Shown here: in pieces, positions 8,384 to 16,706 of the stretch
Position numbering within the stretch: the first letter of the stretch is position 1
Layout: the number at the start of each line of letters is the position of its first letter
Origin: Streptococcus parasanguinis
GTDB taxonomy: Bacteria > Bacillota > Bacilli > Lactobacillales > Streptococcaceae
Length of the DNA: 64,000 nucleotides
Assembly: GCF_001073155.1 (NCBI RefSeq)
Contig: NZ_JVEE01000026.1
Location: forward strand, 1-64,000
Direction of reading: 5' to 3'
Program-made: the position numbers and the translations under genes
Notes under the pieces: generated by a model
Seen by the model: only the letters and a program-made list of their open reading frames with translations
Told to the model about the DNA's origin: nothing
The model's database searches: none

Positions 8384-8412
8384 TTGACAATAAAAAGATT
8401 TCATTTTAAAAT
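8384..8412 (+). promoter_or_regulatory. Promoter of the small lipoprotein gene
   Basis: TTGACA (8384-8389), 17-bp spacer, TAAAAT (8407-8412); a TATAAT also overlaps at 8412-8417 but with a 22-bp spacer. Confidence 0.65.
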
Positions 8413-8443
8413 ATAATTAATCAATATCTATAGGAGAAAAAAT

Positions 8444-8998
8444 ATGAAAAAACTTCTTACAGCCGGTGTGGCTCTCTTGTCGGTTGCAACGTTAGCAGCT
8501 TGTTCTGGTAAAACTGCTTCAGAATCATCAAGCAAGGATTCAAAAGCTTCTTCTAGCAAAGTAGAAAAATCATCTACTTCAGAAAGCAAATCAAGCAGTT
8601 CATCAAAATCAGCGACATCTTCTGTTGAAATTCCAGAAGTTGTCTTGTTGACTGATGAAGAAATCGATAATGCCAAAACAATTGGTGATTTTAAAAATCT
8701 TTATACTAAATTAATCGATAATTACAAAAAGTATGCACAAGATATCGGTCAGAAAATGCCGGCTTCACAACGTGATAGCTATAATCAACAAGTAGAACCA
8801 GCTATGAAAGCGATGGATGAATCAAAAACTCAATTTGATACTATGCTTTCAAGTGCGGGTTCAGATGATACGGTTGTTCCTGACCAAGGACGTACACCTT
8901 TCTTACAACAAATTAAAACATCTCGTGACTCATTGAAAAAAATTCTTGATAGTGTATATACAGCTCTTGGATCATACACATCTTCATCAGCTGAATAA
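8444..8998 (+). CDS. Small lipoprotein with serine-rich linker
   Basis: 184 aa. A classic lipoprotein signal (MKKLLTAGVALLSVATLAAC, lipobox LAAC) is followed by about 40 residues dominated by Ser/Lys/Glu, then a mostly helical domain (residues 65-184) starting near PEVVLLTDEEIDNAKTIGDF. No family recognised. GGAG precedes the ATG. Monocistronic: own promoter and a strong terminator. Surface-exposed role is inferred from the signal only. Confidence 0.75.
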   Translation: MKKLLTAGVALLSVATLAACSGKTASESSSKDSKASSSKVEKSSTSESKSSSSSKSATSSVEIPEVVLLTDEEIDNAKTIGDFKNLYTKLIDNYKKYAQDIGQKMPASQRDSYNQQVEPAMKAMDESKTQFDTMLSSAGSDDTVVPDQGRTPFLQQIKTSRDSLKKILDSVYTALGSYTSSSAE

Positions 8999-9008
8999 TC
9001 AAAGAAAA

Positions 9009-9041
9009 AAATAGGGTAGGACCTCAAGTCCTAGCCTATTT
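9009..9041 (+). terminator. Terminator of the small lipoprotein gene
   Basis: AATAGGGTAGGAC / GTCCTAGCCTATT stem, CTCAA loop, then TTTTT. Confidence 0.85.
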
Positions 9042-9097
9042 TTGTTTTCTTACAAAAATGTAAGAAATAAAGGGTAAAATGTAAGGTTATGTTATGG

Positions 9098-9123
9098 TGA
9101 AAGCGTTTCAGTTTTAGTACAAT
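9098..9123 (+). promoter_or_regulatory. Promoter region of the Bce-type transporter with palindrome
   Basis: TGAAAGCGTTTCA (9098-9110) is a 13-bp palindrome resembling a shortened cre. TACAAT (9118-9123) is a plausible -10, but no good -35 lies 17 bp upstream, which would fit an activated promoter. Confidence 0.4.
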
Positions 9124-9174
9124 AGATTTGTAAAAAACGATTGAAGCTTTTATCGAGCTAGAAAGGAATGGACC

Positions 9175-9942
9175 ATGACCCTACTAGACGTTCAACATAT
9201 CAAAAAAATCTACAAAACCCGCTTTCAAGGAACGCAGGTTGAAGCCCTAAAAGACATCCATTTCACCGTGGAAAAAGGGGAATACGTTGCCATCATGGGG
9301 GAATCAGGATCCGGGAAATCCACCCTCCTCAACATCCTAGCCATGCTGGACCAGCCGACCGAAGGCTGGGTCTACCTCAATGGCACCGACACCTCGACCA
9401 TCAAGAACAAGGATGCGTCGAGCTTTCGTCGGGAAAAACTAGGCTTTGTCTTTCAAGATTTCAATTTGCTTGATACCTTGTCTGTCAAGGACAATATCCT
9501 TCTCCCTCTGGTCCTTTCTCGCAGACCGGTCAAGGAAATGATGAGTAAGGTCGATAGCGTCAGTCGGGAATTGGGCATCCACCAACTGCTTGAAAAATAC
9601 CCTTACGAAATCTCTGGTGGGCAAAAACAAAGGGTGGCCGTAGCGCGGGCCATCATCACCTCGCCAGAAATCCTCCTGGCAGATGAGCCAACAGGGGCGC
9701 TGGATTCCAAGTCTTCGGCTGCTCTTCTAGATGTCTTTGAAGATATTAATAGCATGGGGCAAACTATCCTCATGGTGACCCACTCAACCGCAGCGGCAGC
9801 TCGGGCCAAGCGCGTGCTCTTTATCAAGGATGGGATCCTTTACAACCAGATTTTCCGCGGGGAAAAGCCGGAGCGTCAGATGTTCCAAGAAATCTCGGAT
9901 ACCCTGACGGTCATGGCGGGAAAGGAGGATCGTGATGTTTAA
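9175..9942 (+). CDS. Bce/Vex-type ABC transporter, ATP-binding protein
   Basis: 255 aa. Walker A GESGSGKST, Q-loop FQDFNLLD, signature SGGQKQR, Walker B ILLADEPTGALD and the switch His (VTHS) are intact. The sequence belongs to the MacB/BceA group, whose members move antimicrobial peptides or lipid-linked targets rather than sugars. GAAAGGA precedes the ATG. It overlaps the permease gene by 8 nt and must form the BceAB-like complex with it. Confidence 0.85.
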   Translation: MTLLDVQHIKKIYKTRFQGTQVEALKDIHFTVEKGEYVAIMGESGSGKSTLLNILAMLDQPTEGWVYLNGTDTSTIKNKDASSFRREKLGFVFQDFNLLDTLSVKDNILLPLVLSRRPVKEMMSKVDSVSRELGIHQLLEKYPYEISGGQKQRVAVARAIITSPEILLADEPTGALDSKSSAALLDVFEDINSMGQTILMVTHSTAAAARAKRVLFIKDGILYNQIFRGEKPERQMFQEISDTLTVMAGKEDRDV

Positions 9943-11938
9943 ATTAACAAGTAAATTGGCTCTTTCCAACCTCAAACAAAATCGCAAGTTGTATTACCCT
10001 TTCGCTATAGCTGTCATTTTAACGACCATGATCCTCTATAGTTTTATCGCCTTGGCAACGACCCCTCATTTAGAGGATTCTTACGGAGGGAGAACGGGGA
10101 GAACGGTTCTTGGTTTTGGTTGTTTCGTCGTCCAGCTGGTCGTCATCATTTTAGTGGCTTATGCCAATGGCTATGTCATGAAAAATCGTTCCAAAGAACT
10201 GGGACTCTACAGTGTTTTGGGAATGGAGAAGAAGCACCTCCTCGTCATGACCTTATGGGAATTGCTTATCTTCTATATTCTCACAGTTGGCGCGGGACTG
10301 GGTTTGGGGCTTTTATTTGATCCCTTGATTTTTGCCCTGCTCTTAAAATGTATGGGGCTTCCAGTCGTCATTCAATCAACCTTCCAGATAGGGGCTGTTC
10401 TTAACACTTTACTTGGGTTAGCCTTAGCTTTTGGCCTCATTCTTTTGTTGAATTCTTTCCGCCTCTTGCGCTACAGTTCCCTTCATCTTATGCAGCAAAA
10501 GAAAGCAGGAGAGAAGAAGGGAAGATTCTTGCTGGTCCAAACTCTTTTAGGTCTAGGGCTCTTAGGAATTGCTTTCTATTTGGCGCTAACAGCGGAGCGT
10601 CCGGTTGCGGCTGTCCAAGGATTCTTTATTGCTGTCATTTTGGTCATTCTTGCGACTTATCTCTTATTCAACGCAGGCTCCATTACCTTCTTAAGATTTC
10701 TCAAAGGTCGGAAATCCTACTATTACAAGCCAGAGAATTTTATATCTGTCTCTAACTTAATAGCTCGGATGCGAAAAAATGCAGCGGGCCTTGCGACGAT
10801 TAGTATTCTATCCACCATGGTTTTGGTCACCTTAACCGGGTCGCTTAATATCTTTGTTGGAGGGAAGAACTATCTAGATACTGTTTACCCTTCTGATTAC
10901 ATGATTAGTGTGGGGCATATGCCTTCAGATGCTGAAACAGAACCGGTTATCAAGGATGTTCAAGCTATTATTCAGAAAACAGCCGATGCGACACATCTGT
11001 CAGATTATCAGGTGGCACAGACAACATACTGGTCGGCTGAAATTCGAAAGATTGATGGAAGGATCTTAGAGGTGAATGATCAGTCCACTCCATCAACTGG
11101 TCAGGAGTTAAAGTCAGAAGGAACAGTCTACTTTTTTGATCAGGCGACTTATGAGCAACTGACCGGTCAAAAAGTTGAGCTTGGGGAAAATGAAATCCTA
11201 GCCTATGGTTATCAGTATCCGGGAAGACTAGACTCGAAATTAGAAATCAATGGGAAGACCTTCACGATTAAACAAAAATTAGACTCTAACTTTATCCAAG
11301 GGAAAATCCCTCAAATCGAACTGTTTCAACATCAAATGGGCTTGCACCTTGTCCTCCCTGACTTGAACCAACTGGGACTAAAAGTTGATAAAAATTTGGA
11401 ATTCTCTATTACTGCTAAAAATAAAGAGAACCAAGATTTTATCTCTAGCTTGATCAAAGAGCTGTATTCGACAGACAAAATGAGTCAATATGGTGCGACT
11501 CTTTTTGGTGGATATGAACGATACAGCATAGAGAAAGAGTGGCGTGAATCAGCAGGGACTCTCCTCTTTATTGGAGTTTTCCTATCTGTGATCTTTCTAT
11601 TGGCTACGGTTCTCGTGATTTACTACAAGCAGATTTCAGAAGGCTATGAGGACCGGGAAAATTTTGTGATCTTGCAACAAGTAGGATTGGACCAAAAGCA
11701 AACGTCCATCACGATTCGCAAACAGATTCTCACCGTCTTTTTCCTTCCATTATTCTTCTCCTTCCTATACCTAGGAGTAGCCTACAAGATGATTGCAAAA
11801 ATCGTTGCTATCTTAGGAGCAACCAATGCGGGCTTGGTCCTTCAAACAACTCTCTCTATCTGCGCCGTCTTTTTCATCTCCTATATTCTCGTCTTTCTTC
11901 TGACTTCTAGAAGTTATCGGAAGATTGTCGTGAGATAG
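9935..11938 (+). CDS. Bce-type ABC transporter permease (FtsX fold, large extracellular domain)
   Basis: 667 aa from the ATG at 9935, which is 6 nt after AAAGGAGG; a GTG at 9932 is too close. Organisation matches BceB: one N-terminal helix, three more helices, a pair near residues 200-250, then two FtsX helices, a large extracellular region (about residues 310-530) and C-terminal helices. BceAB systems give resistance to bacitracin or lantibiotics, usually with a dedicated BceRS two-component system. No kinase or regulator lies next to this pair, so sensing must come from elsewhere. Confidence 0.85.
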   Translation: MFKLTSKLALSNLKQNRKLYYPFAIAVILTTMILYSFIALATTPHLEDSYGGRTGRTVLGFGCFVVQLVVIILVAYANGYVMKNRSKELGLYSVLGMEKKHLLVMTLWELLIFYILTVGAGLGLGLLFDPLIFALLLKCMGLPVVIQSTFQIGAVLNTLLGLALAFGLILLLNSFRLLRYSSLHLMQQKKAGEKKGRFLLVQTLLGLGLLGIAFYLALTAERPVAAVQGFFIAVILVILATYLLFNAGSITFLRFLKGRKSYYYKPENFISVSNLIARMRKNAAGLATISILSTMVLVTLTGSLNIFVGGKNYLDTVYPSDYMISVGHMPSDAETEPVIKDVQAIIQKTADATHLSDYQVAQTTYWSAEIRKIDGRILEVNDQSTPSTGQELKSEGTVYFFDQATYEQLTGQKVELGENEILAYGYQYPGRLDSKLEINGKTFTIKQKLDSNFIQGKIPQIELFQHQMGLHLVLPDLNQLGLKVDKNLEFSITAKNKENQDFISSLIKELYSTDKMSQYGATLFGGYERYSIEKEWRESAGTLLFIGVFLSVIFLLATVLVIYYKQISEGYEDRENFVILQQVGLDQKQTSITIRKQILTVFFLPLFFSFLYLGVAYKMIAKIVAILGATNAGLVLQTTLSICAVFFISYILVFLLTSRSYRKIVVR

Positions 11939-12071
11939 CGGTTGAGTCTAGAAAAGATTGAGAAATGAAAAAGCCGATAAGTAGACAACCTGTTTTTTTA
12001 CTTAGAACAAGCTAAGTGTTGCGGAAAGAATTATAATAATGTATGTTATTAAGCTTATTTAAACAAATACC

Positions 12072-12182
12072 GAAACTTTCCGCCGTGAGAAAAGTGCTAG
12101 AAATAATAGTATTTCTAGCACTCGGGAGTTTTGGAACTTCGGAGAAGTTCGCTAACGTCCGTACTCACCTAAGGAAAGTTTC
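12072..12182. other. Nested inverted-repeat element / possible structured RNA
   Basis: Perfect 10-bp outer arms GAAACTTTCC (12072-12081) and GGAAAGTTTC (12173-12182), then GTGAG (12085-12089) with CTCAC (12164-12168). They enclose a perfect 12-bp hairpin GTGCTAGAAATA / TATTTCTAGCAC (12094-12121) and a second hairpin GAACTTC-GGA-GAAGTTC (12134-12150). This is a multibranch fold. The open frame across it has no coding character. The rest of the 308-bp gap (11939-12246) has a TATAAT at 12032-12037 and the terminator at 12207-12238. Confidence 0.6.
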
Positions 12183-12206
12183 AAAGATAGTTTTATCCTT
12201 AACCAA

Positions 12207-12238
12207 AAAACACCGGGGATTTTATCCCCGGTGTTTTC
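12207..12238. terminator. Strong bidirectional terminator
   Basis: AACACCGGGGAT / ATCCCCGGTGTT perfect stem with A and T flanks. It ends the minus-strand peptide-binding lipoprotein and any plus-strand transcript through 12072-12182. Confidence 0.9.
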
Positions 12239-12246
12239 TATCGTGA

Positions 12247-14211
12247 TTATTTCACGTGTTTTGCAAGTTCTTCTTGCGCTTTTTTGTTTGATTCTTCTTT
12301 TTCTTTCAACCAATTCTTATAAGCTTTTTCGTAGTCAGCAGTTGTGACTGTCTTGTCTTGAAGTTTTTGGTATTTGAAGAAGTTTGAATCTCCCTTGATA
12401 CCAATTGAAGAACGAGCGCCTGAGAATGGTGTTACCTTCGTGATAGATGGAACTCCACCCTTAGAGTAGATTGGAAGAACCATTGCGTTTTCTGTCAACC
12501 AAGCTTGAGCAGCAGCGTATTTTTCATAACGTGCATTAGTGTCTAATTTTTCAGCATTGGCAGCATCCAACAATTCTTTGTACTCGTTCAAACCGATTTT
12601 CTCGATGAGCGCTTGGTCTTTCTTAGGATCAAGTCCCATACCAGTCAAGGTTGAACCATCTGTTGGGTTTAAGATATCCAAGTAAGTAGATGGGTCTTGG
12701 AAGTCAGGTCCCCAACCAGTGATATCCATGTCAAAGTCTTTTTGCTCTGGTGATTGGGCAAAGTAAGTAGCGTTATCCGCATCGTCTGTAGACAATTTTT
12801 GCACATCGATCACGACATTGTCTTTACCAAGAGCAGATTCGATAGAGCTCTTCATAGAGTCTGCTTGTTGAACAAGTGAGCTAGAAGATTGGTCTACGAC
12901 ATAGTCGATATGGATTGGGAATTGAACCCCTTGTGATTGCAATTCAGATTTTGCTTTTGCAAGTTCTGCTTTGGCTTTATCCGCATTGTGCAAGCTATCT
13001 TGAGCATCAGCAAAGCTAACACCTTTCCACTCATCTCCTGTTGCAGCAAGTTTTTCTTCAACGAGTGTACCGAAGTCTTTTCCGTTGGCTTGCACAAATG
13101 TAGGTGGAACTAGTAGGGTACGAAGAGTTTTTGATGCTCCATCTTTCCCATTCACTTGAGCGCTATATGAGGTTCTATCTAAAGCAAAGTTCAAGGCTTG
13201 ACGGAAGTTCTTGTTTTGAAGAGCTGTCTTAGTGCTGTTCTTTTGCTCGTCAGAAGTCTTCTTAGTATGACCGTAGTTTTGACGGTTGACGTTGAAGTAA
13301 GCATAGTAGACAGTCGCATCTTGTGGTGAATAAACGATGTTATCCTTGAATTTCTTCTGAATTGTGCTGTAAGTTGAGCTCGTTGGGAAGAGACGAGCAG
13401 AAGATAAGTTGCCATCTGAGAAGTTACGAGCCAGATAGTCTTGGTCTGATCCATCGAAGTAAGTTAATTTAACGGTATCGATGTGAACATTTTTCTTGTC
13501 GTAGTATTCAGGGTTTTTATCCAGTTCAATTTGTGATTTTGAAGTGAAGGATTTCAAAATGTATGGACCGTTGTAGAGGATACCACTTGGTTTCACGCTA
13601 CCAAAGTCTTTACCAGCTGATTCAAGGAATTTTGCATTAACTGGCATCATAGTAGCAGTCGTCAATTTAGAATTCCAGAAAGATTCTGGTTGGTTCAAAG
13701 TATATTGAAGAGTGTGATCATCAACAGCTTTTACCCCAACGGTTGAGAAGTCTTTAGTTTTCCCGTTTACATAGTCATCCAAGCCTTTGACTGAGTTTTG
13801 AACCAAGTAAAGAGCATCAGATTTTTTATCTGCTACGTATTTTAGAGATGTCACGAAATCTTTTGCAGTGACGTCAGCGTATTCATTTCCTTCTGAATCA
13901 TACCACTTCGCATCTTTTCGAAGCTTGTAAGTATAAGTCAGACCGTCTTTTGAGACGGACCAGTCTTCTGCAAGAGCAGGAACTAAGTTACCGTATTGGT
14001 CGTTTTCAAACAAACCATCGACCAAGTTGGTAGTAATGTCGCTTGTAGTTGCACGGTTTGAAGTCAAATAGTTCAAGGTATCAGGGTCAGAACTATAGAC
14101 ATATTTATAAGTCGTACCTTTTGACGCATTAGAAGATGAGCCACATGCAGCAAGGAAAAGCGTTGAAGCCGCGGCGACACCTGCTAAAAGAGCAAGCTTC
14201 GATTTTTTCAT
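12247..14211 (-). CDS. Oligopeptide-binding lipoprotein, AmiA/AliA/AliB type
   Basis: 654 aa. Lipoprotein signal with lipobox LAAC (cysteine at residue 23), then a full-length family 5 solute-binding domain (SBP_bac_5): YSSDPDTLNYLTSNR near the N-terminus, SILYNGPYILKSF-type core, and the C-terminal KYAAAQAWLTENA region. It captures peptides for import by the Ami permease, which is not in this window, so this is an orphan receptor. GGAGAC precedes the ATG. About as long as the paralogue at 29066-31033 and closely similar to it. Monocistronic. AliA versus AliB cannot be decided here. Confidence 0.9.
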   Translation of the reverse strand: MKKSKLALLAGVAAASTLFLAACGSSSNASKGTTYKYVYSSDPDTLNYLTSNRATTSDITTNLVDGLFENDQYGNLVPALAEDWSVSKDGLTYTYKLRKDAKWYDSEGNEYADVTAKDFVTSLKYVADKKSDALYLVQNSVKGLDDYVNGKTKDFSTVGVKAVDDHTLQYTLNQPESFWNSKLTTATMMPVNAKFLESAGKDFGSVKPSGILYNGPYILKSFTSKSQIELDKNPEYYDKKNVHIDTVKLTYFDGSDQDYLARNFSDGNLSSARLFPTSSTYSTIQKKFKDNIVYSPQDATVYYAYFNVNRQNYGHTKKTSDEQKNSTKTALQNKNFRQALNFALDRTSYSAQVNGKDGASKTLRTLLVPPTFVQANGKDFGTLVEEKLAATGDEWKGVSFADAQDSLHNADKAKAELAKAKSELQSQGVQFPIHIDYVVDQSSSSLVQQADSMKSSIESALGKDNVVIDVQKLSTDDADNATYFAQSPEQKDFDMDITGWGPDFQDPSTYLDILNPTDGSTLTGMGLDPKKDQALIEKIGLNEYKELLDAANAEKLDTNARYEKYAAAQAWLTENAMVLPIYSKGGVPSITKVTPFSGARSSIGIKGDSNFFKYQKLQDKTVTTADYEKAYKNWLKEKEESNKKAQEELAKHVK

Positions 14212-14241
14212 ATTCGTGTCTCCTTTTGAATAATTTTAATT

Positions 14242-14247
14242 ATTATA
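14242..14247 (-). promoter_or_regulatory. -10 box of the peptide-binding lipoprotein gene
   Basis: TATAAT on the minus strand, 31 bp before the ATG; no clear -35. Confidence 0.5.
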
Positions 14248-14379
14248 CTCCAATCAATCTACAAAATAAAGTGTTTTTTGAACTTTTTTTGTATATTTAC
14301 ACACGAGTATACAGAGAAACCTTGATTTTAAGGGATTTTTAAGGAATAAAAATTTTTTTGAAAAAAGTTACTATTATGC

Positions 14380-14433
14380 TTTACATACTAGCTGAGAAAG
14401 AGTATACTGATAGTGAAAAGACTAGTATGTAAA
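14380..14433 (+). promoter_or_regulatory. PadR operon promoter and probable autoregulatory operator
   Basis: TTTACA (14380-14385), 17-bp spacer, TATACT (14403-14408). Perfect 12-bp inverted arms TTTACATACTAG (14380-14391) and CTAGTATGTAAA (14422-14433) bracket it, the left arm covering the -35. PadR proteins typically bind ATGT/ACAT half-sites at their own promoters, and both arms contain these. Confidence 0.75.
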
Positions 14434-14471
14434 ACAAACTAGTGAAAAATGTGAAGAAAGAGGTGAGAAGG

Positions 14472-14801
14472 ATGAAAGAGTCCCAATTACTAAAGGGAGT
14501 CTTGGAGGGCTGTGTGCTGGAGATTATTTCAAAAAAGGCCATCTATGGCTATGAATTGATCCAAAGTCTCAAAGAGATGGGATTTGATAAGATTGTCGCT
14601 GGGACCATTTATCCCCTGCTTCAAAAATTAGAAAAACAAGGGGTCATTCATGGGGAAATGAGGCCGTCTCCAGATGGTCCTGATCGTAAGTATTTTTCAC
14701 TCAGTGATGCTGGAAGAGAGCGCTTAGAGGAATTTTGGGACCAGTGGCAGGAGCTAGTCACAAAAGTAGAACGTATCAAGAAGGAGGGAGAAGAATGGTA
14801 G
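14472..14801 (+). CDS. PadR family transcriptional repressor
   Basis: 109 aa. The winged-helix PadR signature is clear: LLKGVLEGCVLEIISKKAIYGYEL, then AGTIYPLLQKLEKQGVI and the wing RKYFSLSDAGRERL. The short C-terminal dimer helix marks a PadR-s1 type. The ATG at 14472, 6 nt after GAGGTG, fits the family start; the frame opens at 14442. It overlaps the next gene by 7 nt. It probably represses its own operon through the palindrome at 14380-14433; inducer unknown, often a membrane or drug stress in related systems. Confidence 0.85.
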   Translation: MKESQLLKGVLEGCVLEIISKKAIYGYELIQSLKEMGFDKIVAGTIYPLLQKLEKQGVIHGEMRPSPDGPDRKYFSLSDAGRERLEEFWDQWQELVTKVERIKKEGEEW

Positions 14802-15595
14802 AAAGTTATACAGAAAAAATGTCAGATGAATTGATTCATCTAAACAAAGAGGATCAAGCCTATGTGAAAAAAATGGTGGCCTATATTGGGGCCAAGTCCT
14901 ATTTTTATGATGATGAAGCGCTCGGTGAACAACTCTACAATATGGTTTGCGACCTGAAAGTTGCTGAAAAAGAAGGCATTCGGGCGGTGGATTATTTTGG
15001 AAAGGATCCACGGGCGATGGTGGATCAAGTTCTTTCAGACTTGCCTAAACGCTCTTTAGGATCTTATGTGGGACTCGTCTTCCTACTTGGAGTGATCTTG
15101 GTTGGCATGCGTTATTTAATGGATTTTACCTGGATGACGCCACTAAAAATCGAACCCTTGACCTATGTTGTCATTCTCCTCAATTTCTTGGTGTTCAGCC
15201 AGTTCATCACGTGGCTTTGGTCTAAACAGAGCTATGGTGAAATGAAGTGGTCTTGGGCTATGTTTATCAGTGTGATCAGCCTGATGGTATTTCTGAACAT
15301 CGTACGACAATTTTCGATCTATTTTGGCCACATTGGGAGTCTCTTCTTATCAGATGGTTGGGCGATTGTTCTCGCTGTCCTAGTCTTACTTGGGTTTACG
15401 GTCATGGCTTTTAGAAGCAGGAATCGTCTGATGTCGAGTCTACTAGTCATGGGCCTGACTTTCCTAGTTACAGGATGCTGGATTCGTCTTGTGAATCAGG
15501 AAACTGCTCAATTAATAGGCTGGTTACTTCCTCTCATGGGACTAGTCCTGACCCTTATTGTATTTTGTCTCCAAAGAAAGAAGGAAGAAGCATGA
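14795..15595 (+). CDS. Membrane protein with N-terminal HAAS/DUF1129-like domain (PadR operon, first paralogue)
   Basis: 266 aa from the ATG at 14795, preceded by AAGGAGGGAG (14781-14790). Residues 1-85 form a soluble helical domain (LNKEDQAYVKKMVAYI, DYFGKDPRAMVDQVLSDLP) of the kind found beside PadR regulators. Hydrophobic helices fill the rest. Its start overlaps the end of the padR gene and its stop overlaps the next start (ATGA), so the three genes are translationally coupled. Function unknown; the arrangement suggests a membrane-stress sensor or effector controlled by the repressor. Confidence 0.7.
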   Translation: MVESYTEKMSDELIHLNKEDQAYVKKMVAYIGAKSYFYDDEALGEQLYNMVCDLKVAEKEGIRAVDYFGKDPRAMVDQVLSDLPKRSLGSYVGLVFLLGVILVGMRYLMDFTWMTPLKIEPLTYVVILLNFLVFSQFITWLWSKQSYGEMKWSWAMFISVISLMVFLNIVRQFSIYFGHIGSLFLSDGWAIVLAVLVLLGFTVMAFRSRNRLMSSLLVMGLTFLVTGCWIRLVNQETAQLIGWLLPLMGLVLTLIVFCLQRKKEEA

Positions 15596-16422
15596 AATCA
15601 GCAATGTATTTTGAAGAAACGCAGGCCTTGATGCAAACCTTTAGCCAGGAGGACCAAGCCTATTTCCAAGATCTCTGGGATTATTTCAATTTTGCAGGTT
15701 TCTTATATGAGGAGAAAGCCTTAAGAGAGCAGGTCTATAATCTAGCGCTAGATTTTTCGCAAGCAGGAGCGGATGGCTTAACGGCCAAGGACTATTTTGG
15801 TCTCGATCCAAAGGGAATGGCAGACCAAATCATCGAAAATATGCCCAAAGAATCGACGCGGTCTGTTTTGAAATATGGGGCTATCTTTTCAGGTATTGTG
15901 ATATTTTATCGCCTCTTAAGTGATTTTGCTTCTCAAGCGGTCCTTGTGCTCAAGCCACTAGTCTATTTGACAGACATCATTTTGGGACTCCTAGCTGTTG
16001 GGATCATCTTCTATCTCCTTCGTCGTCTCATTTTTGCGGAGGAAAAAACGAAAAAAGCAATTTATGTAGCATTTGTTCTAGTTCTAGGATTCTATTTTGT
16101 CGGTGAAATAGTGGGAGTCCGCTTCTTGCCAGCTCTTGCTTGGTTTGTAGTCCCTAGTCCTTGGGATGCTCTTCTCATGACAGGGTCTAGCGGAGCTCTC
16201 ATCCTTTGGCAATGGAAAGAAGAGTTTGGACGAGCTTTCATCTTTCCTATCGTCGCCTTTTTAGTGGTTGGATTCTTACATCGCTGGACCTTGGCACAAG
16301 GAGTTCAGAATCTTGGTATGACGGTTCTTCTGCCCACAGTGATCATCGTTTTTGGGCTCGTTATTTATTATTGGTTTACGATTCGTGCTTTGAAAAAGAA
16401 TAGGACGGAAAGTGATAAATAG
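15592..16422 (+). CDS. Membrane protein, second HAAS/DUF1129-like paralogue
   Basis: 276 aa from the ATG at 15592 (ATGA overlap with the preceding stop); the frame extends upstream to 15475 without an SD. Same plan as its neighbour: soluble helical head with QEDQAYFQDLWDYF and DYFGLDPKGMADQIIENMP, then several membrane helices. The shared motif D-Y-F-G-x-D-P-x-x-M-x-D-Q shows a tandem duplication that has diverged strongly in the membrane part. The two may form a hetero-oligomer. No catalytic residues recognised. Confidence 0.7.
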   Translation: MKSAMYFEETQALMQTFSQEDQAYFQDLWDYFNFAGFLYEEKALREQVYNLALDFSQAGADGLTAKDYFGLDPKGMADQIIENMPKESTRSVLKYGAIFSGIVIFYRLLSDFASQAVLVLKPLVYLTDIILGLLAVGIIFYLLRRLIFAEEKTKKAIYVAFVLVLGFYFVGEIVGVRFLPALAWFVVPSPWDALLMTGSSGALILWQWKEEFGRAFIFPIVAFLVVGFLHRWTLAQGVQNLGMTVLLPTVIIVFGLVIYYWFTIRALKKNRTESDK

Positions 16423-16432
16423 AAAGAAAAGG

Positions 16433-16657
16433 GGGGCTGGGACAAAAGTCCTAGCCTCTCAATTGTTTTTGGATTGTCGAGCAAGACGCAGTGGTTGAGT
16501 GCTCAAAGCACTGCTTTGAGGTGGTAGATAGGACTTGCTAAGCAAGTTTCCTAAGTAGTTGTTCGCTTTTCAAGTTCCAAAGATGCCCTACTCAACTGTG
16601 CGGAGGTGGGACGACGAAATTGAATTCTGACGAATTACCGATTTCTGTCCCACTCTC
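16433..16657 (+). repeat. Intergenic mosaic repeat, copy B (full length)
   Basis: Left end GGCTGGGAC-aaaa-GTCCTAGCC is itself a hairpin and can end the PadR operon. Conserved blocks follow: TTGTCGAGCAAGACGCAGTGG, a hairpin-forming core (CTCAAAGCA / TTTGAG), GGACTTGCTAAGCAAG and CTGTGCGGAGGTGGGAC, ending TGTCCCACTC. The two ends are imperfect inverted repeats. Confidence 0.85.
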
Positions 16658-16706
16658 TTTCTTGTCCAAGTATGATAGAATAAACTCATTAGATGGGAGA
16701 ATATAC

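Larger units (their letters stand above)
8087..8443. other. 357-bp intergenic region
   Basis: No coding signal. It holds a weak hairpin just after the DUF4767 gene (GAAACA / TTGTTTC, 8092-8115), the terminator at 8241-8268, and the next gene's promoter. The terminator stands about 150 bp from any recognisable gene. Confidence 0.5.

Noticed and set aside
8830-9027. Minus-strand frame over the small lipoprotein gene
   Set aside because: It is a shadow of the plus-strand coding sequence and overlaps its terminator.
9098-9110. Firm catabolite-response element before the Bce-type genes
   Set aside because: TGAAAGCGTTTCA is one base short of the 14-bp consensus; kept only as a palindrome.
12043-12246. 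Open frame of 67 codons in the gap after the Bce-type permease
   Set aside because: It runs through the nested inverted repeats and the terminator, has no SD and no protein-like features.
15475-15591. Longer start for the second HAAS-type paralogue
   Set aside because: The extension lies inside the upstream gene with no SD; the ATGA-coupled start at 15592 gives an N-terminus like its paralogue.
16620-16706. N-terminal extension of the APC permease
   Set aside because: It translates the end of the mosaic repeat; the ATG at 16707 has an SD and matches family starts.
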